A stretch of DNA of 64,000 nt. Origin: Chara braunii. Taxonomy: Eukaryota; Streptophyta; Charophyceae; Charales; Characeae. A model generated the notes under the pieces. That model worked only from the letters and a program-made list of their open reading frames with translations. It had not been told where the DNA came from and did not search any database. A program made the position numbers and the translations under genes. Shown here one piece after another: positions 56,578 to 64,000 of the stretch (position 1 is the stretch's first letter; each line of letters opens with the position of its first letter). Where the stretch lies: positions 2,907,891-2,971,890 of the forward strand of contig BFEA01000108.1 in assembly GCA_003427395.1 (NCBI GenBank). The letters are read 5' to 3'.

Positions 56578-56865
56578 ATGACGACTCTTCCGTGGCACAG
56601 GATGGCAAGAGCTCGGCGCGACCTGATGTTTCCTAGGTATCCTTTAATATGCGAAACGACCGATGGTGATCGCATCGCCAGGGCGGACGGGTTGTCAATG
56701 GTATTCAATGGGGCTCCGACCCGATGGTTCGACTTCGTGGAGATCGTCAACGGCGGACGTGGGTTTCTCGCGGAGGCGCGATCAGAGATTCGGCCAAGCG
56801 CGATTCGACGTCCTAACGAGGTGCATGGGCATACATTGTATTTTCGCCGCACCTTGAACATGTAA
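56578..56865 (+). CDS. LTR-internal ORF b (3' LTR copy)
   Basis: 95 codons, open, starting MTTLPWHRMARARRDL and ending YFRRTLNM. It differs from the 5' LTR copy at roughly a dozen residues and has few silent changes, so it looks neutral since insertion. Family unknown. Confidence 0.4.
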   Translation: MTTLPWHRMARARRDLMFPRYPLICETTDGDRIARADGLSMVFNGAPTRWFDFVEIVNGGRGFLAEARSEIRPSAIRRPNEVHGHTLYFRRTLNM

Positions 56866-57803
56866 CTCATCTCTCGAGTCATCGTCGGAGCACTTTTCAG
56901 GGCTTCCGAAGCGTGAATGGTGTTCCTTTGGTTTCTAGATGCCTTGGCTCGACACCTTCGACGCCTAGGTGTACCTTTTTGGTCCATTTTGTTAACAACT
57001 CTTTGGCAGGACGACGGATGGCGGAAACTCTACATCGGGAACAATCTACGACTACGATGGCGAAAACGAGTGTGGAAGTTGACAATCAACGAGGCGCTCA
57101 TCATGCGACGTGCTCGACTGGGTCGACGCATCGAGGCGACTCACACGCTTACGGCTGCTAGACGTTACCTTCCTCTATAAGTCCCTCTTGATTGGACCGC
57201 TAGGAAATTGGTATCTAGCTATGCTCCTCGGAAGCATCAGGTTTCGACCCGTAAGGGGTATGAAACATAGTAAGCCTCGATCACCTTTGTGGTGTCGACC
57301 AGGAAAACAAGGTCAGCCCGCCCCTATGATTATCAATTCTTGCGACGATTTTCGTTGGTGTCATGATGAGGGGCGACGGCGGCGCAAAGGTCTTACCTTT
57401 TTCTTTTTTTTGTATATTCTTGGTTGGGATGCATTCATAGTTAGTCGATGACTTCTACATAAGGCAGACCGTAAATAGTATGGGTGGAGGGAAGCCATGA
57501 AAAATAATAGAGGTAAACATGGACACGTTGCCATGGAGTGATGTTTGCTTTGAAGTTCAATTAAGCACGTTGTGAATTTCGATGGTGACTTTCTTATCGA
57601 CCATGTGTGCATAAATTGAATGACGCTTTTGAAAACTTTCTCTTCAGTTTTGCGTGACGGTGGGAGTAAAGGAATATTTCCTATTGTTAAATTTTGTAAT
57701 CCTTGCGAAGGAATGTCACTTGGTCTCTAAGACAAGTTGCTGTCTATGTATCGCACCCGCGAGCTCTGTTCGCAAACATTTACGAGGACCTTGGTTGCAA
57801 AAA

Positions 57804-57965
57804 TTATGTGCTTGTTTGCGACGTCTATGTGTATCTCAGTTGTCACATTTATGTGCTTGCTTGCGGCGTCTATGTGTAACTCAGTTGTCATATCTATGTG
57901 CTTGTTTGCTACAGTTATGTGTATATCAGTTGCTACATTTATGTGCTTGGTTGCGACGTCTGCAT
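57804..57965. repeat. 45-bp minisatellite in 3' LTR
   Basis: Same repeat as 44535-44700. Confidence 0.8.
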
Positions 57966-58584
57966 GTTTTAATGCGATGTATAAGTGTTTGTGTAATTCC
58001 AGGACCTTCCTTTTCCAAAAGAAGGTGTTTTTATAAACAGGACAAAAAACGACTTGAGTTATGATCGATCAGGCGAAGTCTAACTAACCGACGTGGTCTG
58101 CAGAAGATCAGCCACCTACGAAACAAGCGGCTTCGTTGGGCTCGATTTATATTCACCTGTAAGAGTTGTCTGTACTATGGCGAAACGAGCAAAACAGCCT
58201 TGGCTGGTTTACCTCTGCAATTGCATGTTAAAGCTTTCGTATATAGATCAGTAGCTCGATAGGGATATGCCTTTGAGGATGGTGACAACTCCTCAGGGAA
58301 GATGAGTTGTGCCTCGGGGGACCCTGACCTGTCGTAGGGGAACGCGAGAGGTACGACTGGCGCACCAGGCTAGAGCGGCAAAACCCAGTCGTTCACCTCA
58401 ATGAATTTCGGGGGAAGCGTTCCGACTCCAAAAAAAGAATATCAAACTCCTGCGTGATGCGGCTGGGAGGTCCCCCTTTATGCGCGACGACGCGAGGGGG
58501 CCGCTGTGTCCGACAGCGCGCATCTGCATGAGTCGACCCCGAATTTACCGAAAGGATGCGGGGAATCGAATTCATTAACCAGAT

Positions 58585-59007
58585 ATGGCCGAGGAAAGTC
58601 CATTTTGGATCACCGATCATGAAAGACTGAGGGATCCGGAGTACCGCGAGTACTGGAAAGGCGAACAACTCAGACGACGGGGAAACTTGAGAAACCCAGA
58701 ATTCCCCTCAACGACAGAGAACGACCGACTGTGCGTGGGGGATTTCCACTGGGCTATAACCGGCGTCCCGAGGGGCCCAGACTACCCAAATACGGACAAC
58801 ACGCAATACTACATATCCCCGGGCTTCGTCGTTATCACTACCAGTTTCCCTCCCTTTCACCTCCTCCTCCCATATCACCAGCTCACAGTGGTACCGTGGA
58901 ATTCCATAGCTCGCGATTGGCCCAACCCACTGTGCGAGGATTGCGAGCAGTACCAGACACGCCAAGCTTCGGGATTTATCCGCCGAACTCGAATGGAAGC
59001 TGAGTAG
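58585..59007 (+). CDS. Orphan ORF, 140 codons, unknown
   Basis: An intact ATG-to-TAG frame starts 69 bases after the large element's 3' LTR. It begins MAEESPFWITDHERLRDPEY, is charged in the first third, has a Pro/Tyr/His-rich middle, and ends with LCEDCEQYQTRQASGFIRR. Composition looks protein-like, unlike the spurious frames around it. It may be part of the LTR/leader of the Gypsy element that follows, or a captured gene. No known domain recognised. Confidence 0.4.
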   Translation: MAEESPFWITDHERLRDPEYREYWKGEQLRRRGNLRNPEFPSTTENDRLCVGDFHWAITGVPRGPDYPNTDNTQYYISPGFVVITTSFPPFHLLLPYHQLTVVPWNSIARDWPNPLCEDCEQYQTRQASGFIRRTRMEAE

Positions 59008-59359
59008 CGGTTGCACCACCTCTGCTTACGGTCCCGCCCCGTCGGATTATGAAGCTTGTTACGAGCGGCGCCGACAGCAGCACGACCGCCCCGGTGTCTC
59101 GTCAACGCACCGGACAAGGGACCAACCGCAGTGACGCCACTGACAAAGGCCATAGCCCCTTCCCCGAAGGCTGAGACGCCAGATACGATCCGTGCGCACC
59201 ATTTGCACCAATGCCCCTAAAACTTGCCACAGGAGATCTCAGTTCCGACCTCGGACCCCCCCCCCTCCCCCAACTCTCCTAAAATCCTTGGCACACCCCC
59301 TTTTTCGCACTTCCGGGCCCCCATCCCACTCCGATCAGGAAGTCGCGCTGGGCGTGAGG

Positions 59360-59376
59360 TTGGTATCGAAGTCGAC
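59360..59376 (+). promoter_or_regulatory. Possible primer-binding site of the last Gypsy element
   Basis: TTGGTATCGAAGTCGAC resembles TGGTATCAGAGC for eight bases. It lies about 160 bases upstream of gag. Weak evidence. Confidence 0.25.
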
Positions 59377-59518
59377 ACGTGGCGAGCTTATAAGAGAAGT
59401 GGGTAGATAAGTCGCACGATATGATCTGGCGAACAGAGGGCGGGCCACACAGCGGAACGTGCCGTGACGCAATCCTATAGTACTTAAAAATCGATCGTCT
59501 GGATGGCCAGCCGCCGAT

Positions 59519-60545
59519 ATGAACGCCAATCAGGCGCAAAATGTCAATGTACAGCTACGCGGGGCCCCTGTTCCCGCACCACCCGTCCGAGCTCGCGCAC
59601 CTACAGCTCCACCCGATTTGTATCTCTTCGACCCTGCACACCACCTGGCCAGAGCATGGTTAGCTACCTTACGTGCACAACAATATGACAACGACGAAGC
59701 TCGGATTAACATCCCCGCTAGACTGGGAGGGGATGCGCATCAGTGGTTTAGCACTTATGCCTGGATAGATCTCCTGACCTTTGAAAGGGACTTCTTGAAC
59801 AGGTTCGACTACATCCACCCCGAACGAGCCTTCTTTATGATTAAAAACCGAGTTCAAAAGCCCCTTGAGTCTGTCTGAGAATATCGCAATAGGTTCTATA
59901 GACTGTTTGTCAAACCCGAGAGGGACAAAAAGGTTGGGAGGGATCTACTTATCGATAGGCTTCGGAGTCGGGGGATGAGGGCGAAGTTGCGGAAGCAATT
60001 TTCCCCCATCAACCATATGATGCAACGGATTATAGATGGGGTGGAAGAAATGGAACGGAAATTCGCTGCTAGCGTTCTAGAAAGTGAGGATCACGCAAAA
60101 GATGGAGACTCTTTGGAACTGGCTAGAGCGAAAGATGAGCTGGCCGCACTCCAAAAACAATCTGAAAATATGGGTTTTGTCTCCGGACCGGTCACTTACC
60201 TAGAACAGGTCGCAGCCAAGAGATCGATAACTGAGACAACCTCAGGAGTATCGGTTATGGCCCTGCCTCCGCCTCCCCCAGAAGCCCTTGCAAATGCGAT
60301 ACTAGAACTAACTCGAACACTCATTGGCGTAATGCAAGAAAGTAAAAAGGAACAACACGAGCACAATGCTCGGATCGAATCATTGATGAGATCGATGCGC
60401 CCCATTGCAGTCAGAGCAGCACCAATGATGCCAAGCACAGCCCCCGCTCCAGTAGTGGGCGCGGCAGCAGCCAACGTAAGTGTTTGTTACACGCGTCATC
60501 AACCCGGGCACATAGCCCTGGGCACATAGCCCGGGACTGTCCCCA
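59519..60545 (+). pseudogene. gag of the last Gypsy element
   Basis: The ATG at 59519 begins MNANQAQNVNVQL. The capsid-like region has ARAWLATLRAQQYDNDEARI, LGGDAHQWFSTYAWIDLLTF and EYRNRFYRLF, with one TGA at 59876 before EYRNRF. A coiled-coil-like stretch (ARAKDELAALQKQSEN) and Ala/Pro-rich tail follow. The zinc knuckle near 60484 reads CYTRHQPGHIA, then a 14-base duplication shifts frame before RDC. The second Cys is already Arg. Confidence 0.75.
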
Positions 60546-61455
60546 CCGTCTCACGCAAACAAGAACCGCGCCAACAGCTGCAACACCAATTGCTAACGGA
60601 CCTGGTCGGGTGGCCGCAATGGTAGAAGAAACCGACAGCGGGGCAAGCCCGTTGGGGGTCACGGAGGAAGCGGCGGAGCTTATCCCGCTCGACCAGTATA
60701 TATCGTTGGGATACTTGGGCCTCTACATGATAGGGGCCATCCAACTTGCCCGCAACGACAACGAAGTTTCGGAATGGAGACCCTCCTCGAGGGAAATGGA
60801 ATCCGGAGGACCCACGTTCGTTACAGGAGAGATCAATGTGTTAGATATAATTCGCGCATGGAATCACCGCATCCCCTTGCCCATCGGACACCTGCTAAGC
60901 ATCTCCGAACAGGCTAACAACCGGATACTACAGCACTATAAAGCGAACCGAAAGCGATTTACCCTCACCAAATTGGCAACCGCAAAAGGAAAGGCTCTCG
61001 CTAAAGACTCGAAGTCGGAGGAGCCCTGCACCTCTGAACCCGTCCGGATGGGCCTAATTCGGAAAGACGATCACTTCCTACAGATCAAAGCCTTGCCGTG
61101 GAGATCCGCGGAGTGCGACGTGGAAGTCTGGGGAAACCCCTACAGCGAGGTCCTTGATTCCGGGGCCGTGGTCCTGGCCATCTCACTACGGGTGGTGGAG
61201 CGGGCTGGCCGACGGAAAGATGTGATTCCTCTAGCGGATGGCGATTACTTCATTTCCGCCGATGAAGGTAAGATCCGAGTTGCAGGAAGGATGTCCAACG
61301 TCGCTTTTCAAATAGGGAAAGTCCACGCCTTAGGCGATGTAGTGGTCCTAAACTTGACCATATACGATGTCCTCGTCGGATTACCAGCCCTCATAGCCTT
61401 ACGGGCCACGCTGGATTTCGAACGGCAGGCAGTCATCCTCAATAACATTGGATGA
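60546..61455 (+). pseudogene. Aspartic protease region of the last Gypsy element
   Basis: The frame open from 60484 to 61455 holds an acidic linker and, at about 61150, EVLDSGAVVLAISLRVV with the catalytic DSGA intact. A flap-side region and VLVGLPALI, equivalent to ILGMDWL, follow. This copy of the protease has the full active-site triad, unlike the NIGA copy at 47755. Confidence 0.75.
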
Positions 61456-61544
61456 AAGCCATACATCGTTCCAATGCGCCTCACCCTCTGGACAACTTCG
61501 ACGTCTGAGCAACAATAACCGGGACCCTGCGAAATCCTGCGAAT

Positions 61545-62470
61545 GATAAGGTGGGACGAATCCATGGACGAATCCGACGTCGAACCCACACTACTGTCGT
61601 CCACCTCCGAGAGTGAGGACGATGCAGATCCTCGAATTCTCGAGCTAACACGACAAAGAATCTGTTACCCACTTCGACAGAAAGCCGCGGAAACTTTCGC
61701 TTCCACAAGGGACGCGCAGCGAACCAAGGCACTGATCATGGGAGAACCGCTCATTCATATATCCCGGTTGACGGATTCTTGGGAACCCTCTCGAACCATG
61801 TACGAGGCGACCACCCCATTGTTACCTGGATATTAGGATAAACGGTCATTCTGCGATATCTAAAAAATCCCTCCCCATTCGTTGCTCGCCAAAGGAAAAG
61901 AGATCCGATTACTACAGAAAGGCGCCGAAAACTGGACTTCGGAACCTCCTGGGCTGTACGACCTTGGCCCGTTCGATATTGGACTAAAAATCGAGAAGAA
62001 GGTCTTGGACCTCCGGGATATCGAAGACGGCATCACCCCGGAGGAACACGTGGCGTTGTGGTGACAATCAAGGAAGAGGAAGCTCAGATGGTCGCCACGA
62101 TCTTCTCCTGGCGTTCTGACCATTCCTTTATATCATCCCCACCCACGAAAAAGACCCAGGTGGCAAGGACAGAACGGCTACCGGTGGCGATACAGAACTG
62201 CCACTATGAACTCCATGTGCCGAACTATGTGCCGAACGAGATCCACAGATTCATCGCAGACATTCTAACCGAATATCAAGGGGCGATTAGTACAGAGGAC
62301 ACGGACATAGAACTATCCCTGGTCATACAACATGAGATGCAGACTGACACCCACCCGGCGATTCATTGTAAGCCATACCGGTACTCGTTAGTCGAAAGAC
62401 GAACCGCCGTAGAACGAATCAGAGAATTCGAGGCCAACGGTTGGATCGAGATCGCTACCGGACCGTGATC
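61545..62470 (+). pseudogene. Linker and N-terminal RT segment of the last Gypsy element
   Basis: The frame 61543-61836 is an acidic Asp/Glu/Ser linker. 62058-62468 has [40 protein letters not shown] and [18 protein letters not shown], the conserved run-in to Gypsy RT (H.I....P...PYR). A TGA ends it at 62466. Confidence 0.6.
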
Positions 62471-63340
62471 CTTCCCCGTGGTTTAGTCCCCAAAAAGACC
62501 GGATCCATTCGCATTTGCATCGATTATAGAAAACTGAATGACATCACGATCAAAGATGTATATCCCCTCCCACGGATTGATGATTTGTTGGATCAGTGCG
62601 ATTGGGTGTGCTAACTACTTTAGTAAGTTCGATATTCGCCATGGGTTCCACCACATATTGGTGAAGGAAGAGGATCGTCCGAAAACGGCGTTTGTACTGT
62701 TCGAAGGCACGTGGCAATGGGTTCGATGCCCTATGGGGATTTGCAATGCTCCGGTCATGTTTCAAAGGGCGATGAACATGACCTTCCAGAATTTCGTTAA
62801 CAATACTCGGCTAACGCAGGGAATGGTGAACTTTTGCGTTATCGTGTACATGGACGACATCCTGGTGTATTCGGAATCGTTTCACGGACATGCGCAACAC
62901 ATCGAATGGACATTTGGAGCGCTGCGAGATGCGGGCTTCCAGATTGGTCTGGAGAGGAACGAGTTTTTCCTGTTGGAAATCTTGTTCTTGGGGTACGTGG
63001 TGACGCGAGGGGGCTTGCGAGCGGATTCGAGAAAGATCGCGGCAGTTCGAGACGCTCCGCCACCCACGTCGTTGATGCAAGTTCGAGCCTTCTTGGGGCT
63101 GGCCTCGTACTACCGACGGTTTATCAAGGGTTTTGCAGCAATCGCACGACCCCTGACGAACCTCTTGCGAAAGGACCAGCTGTTGAGATGGGACGCTGAG
63201 TGCGAGCAGGCCTTTGCCACATTGAAGGAAGCCTTGGCCACGACCCCTATTTTGATCCGGCCCGACCCCGAGAAGCAATTTGTACTCATCACGGACTGGC
63301 AACCGGAGGTGATCTCCGCTATCTTGGCGAAAAAGGGAAG
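62471..63340 (+). pseudogene. Reverse transcriptase of the last Gypsy element
   Basis: [19 protein letters not shown] precedes a frame shift near 62600. Then FSKFDIRHGFHHILVKEEDR, KTAFVLFEGTWQWVRCPMG, FCVIVYMDDILVYSE (catalytic YMDD at about 62847), FLGYVVTRGGLRADSRKI and RAFLGLASYYRRFIKGFA follow. This is a near-complete Gypsy RT with catalytic residues intact, broken by one small deletion. Confidence 0.85.
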
Positions 63341-63640
63341 GACGGTCGTGAGCACGTCATCGAGTACGCATCTAGGACAGTACCAGACGAAAGGAGAAAC
63401 GAATCGGCACCTCAAGAAGAATGCTACGCGGTGGTATAGGGGATTCAACACTTCCATCCGTATTTGTACGGACATAAATTCCTCCTCGTCACGGATCACG
63501 AGACCTTGTTGGCTCTCAAGAGGCTCACTAATTACACGACCATGATTGGACGTTGGACAGTGCGGCTGCAGGAGTACGATTTCGACATCGTCCATCGGAA
63601 GACGGAGAGGCACGGGAACGCGGACGGGCTAACATGACTG
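63341..63640 (+). pseudogene. RNase H of the last Gypsy element
   Basis: After a shift near 63340 the text reads EHVIEYASRTVPDERRN, EECYAVV, FLLVTDHETLLALKR and FDIVHRKTERHGNADGL, the normal RNase H order. The motif N.ADGLSR ends with a stop at 63636. The first Asp sits in FVLITDWQPE in the preceding frame (Trp in place of Ala). Confidence 0.75.
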
Positions 63641-64000
63641 CACCGACCGACCAAGGTCACCAAGGGGCAAGAAATCGTTCCGTGGAGAGAACCGGAACCA
63701 GTCAGTGGACCGCAGTACGGACAGGTGGCCATCCTTCCACGTGCTAAGAAGTGACACGTGACAATGGGCGATGGACGTAATTTTGGAGACCCCCTTTCTC
63801 CCCTCTTGTCCTCGTCTCTCCTCTCTTTGCCTTACAAGTTTTGTCACTTTTGCGCGGCAATCTCGCGTGTCTACTCAGTCCCTATGCGTCCTAGCGGGGA
63901 AGGGTACGTCAAATGGGTAGACTGTCGACACTATGTCTCTAGGGCCCATGGTTCCTGCATTTAGTATCGGAACACGGACAAGGCCTGGATGTGTCCCTTG
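63641..64000. other. No gene recognised
   Basis: Text after RNase H reads like a spacer and then unrelated sequence. No integrase or LTR is evident before the end of the window. Confidence 0.5.

Larger units (their letters stand above)
40840..58515 (+). mobile_element. Ty3/Gypsy retrotransposon with 4.4-kb LTRs (17.7 kb)
   Basis: Long direct repeats at 40840-45249 and 54107-58515, both starting TGTCGGGG and ending GACA, enclose a primer site, gag, protease, RT, RNase H and integrase in the Gypsy order. Size, LTR length and tRNA-Asp-type primer site recall the Tat/Ogre group. That lineage is an inference. The flanking 5-mers (CTCGC at 40835, GCGCG at 58516) do not form a clear target duplication. 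All coding regions are broken. Confidence 0.85.
54107..58515 (+). repeat. 3' LTR
   Basis: 4,409 bases, TGTCGGGG to GTCCGACA, whose ends form a perfect 6-base inverted pair (TGTCGG/CCGACA). Same content as the 5' LTR. Confidence 0.85.
59519..63640 (+). mobile_element. Ty3/Gypsy gag-pol, second element, partial
   Basis: Contains gag, protease, RT and RNase H in Gypsy order. No integrase follows before 64000 and LTRs were not identified, so the element is truncated or continues beyond the window in altered form. RT motifs (YMDD) are intact locally, but frames are shifted near 60530, 62600 and 63340. Confidence 0.8.

Noticed and set aside
40835-58520. Five-base target duplication around the large Gypsy element
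   Set aside because: Flanks CTCGC and GCGCG do not match.
1-64000. CRISPR array or bacterial operon
   Set aside because: No regularly spaced identical repeats with unique spacers. All content is eukaryotic transposable-element type.

Overview
Organism and overall character. The window is repeat-dominated eukaryotic nuclear DNA with no single-copy gene I can defend. It holds Penelope-like, LINE and Ty3/Gypsy retroelements, hAT-like and PIF/Harbinger-like DNA elements, and many microsatellites. Two scaffold gaps (24226-24925 and 40107-40221) both lie in GA repeats. A green-lineage genome is likely: a U6 snRNA fragment has the plant-type block ACATCCGTTAAAATTGG, and the large Gypsy element has the tRNA-Asp primer site common in plant Gypsy elements. 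A large-genome streptophyte alga such as Chara would fit. That is an inference from element types and is not proven by the sequence.

Layout. 328-11427: two head-to-tail copies of one Penelope-like element on the minus strand. The downstream copy (328-6143) is longer and the upstream copy (6144-11427) is 5' truncated. Each encodes a zinc-knuckle/coiled-coil ORF1 and an ORF2 with an N-terminal GIY-YIG endonuclease followed by reverse transcriptase (RT). The array is flanked by a 12-base direct repeat and sits on the left end of a hAT-like element (11436-12217). 12466-17640: non-coding sequence with a tandem duplication, microsatellites, an LTR primer-binding site, and a second hAT-like element (15730-17152) inserted in a small repeat family. 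17640-23826: a heavily mutated Gypsy element. 24226-25060: scaffold gap plus a hairpin between GA and TC repeats. 25130-31250: a LINE on the minus strand. 31588-34100: a 5'-truncated LINE tail on the plus strand with a 10-base target duplication. 34411-38915: nested Harbinger/Tourist-like elements, including one with an embedded U6 snRNA fragment and two copies forming a palindrome of about 1.1 kb.

40840-58515: a 17.7-kb Gypsy element with 4.4-kb LTRs, a tRNA-Asp-type primer site, and broken gag, protease, RT, RNase H and integrase regions. Both LTRs carry the same two small sense-strand ORFs downstream of a TATA box. The interior also holds a foldback element, tRNA-like sequences and a minisatellite. 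58585-59007: an intact orphan ORF. 59519-63640: a further Gypsy gag-pol without integrase in the window.

How the parts relate. Nothing here works as an operon or pathway. The structure is successive insertion: Penelope-like element into hAT, small elements into larger ones, and a foldback into a Gypsy interior. Almost every coding region is broken by frameshifts or by stops that look like C-to-T or G-to-A changes, as expected in methylated, silenced repeats.
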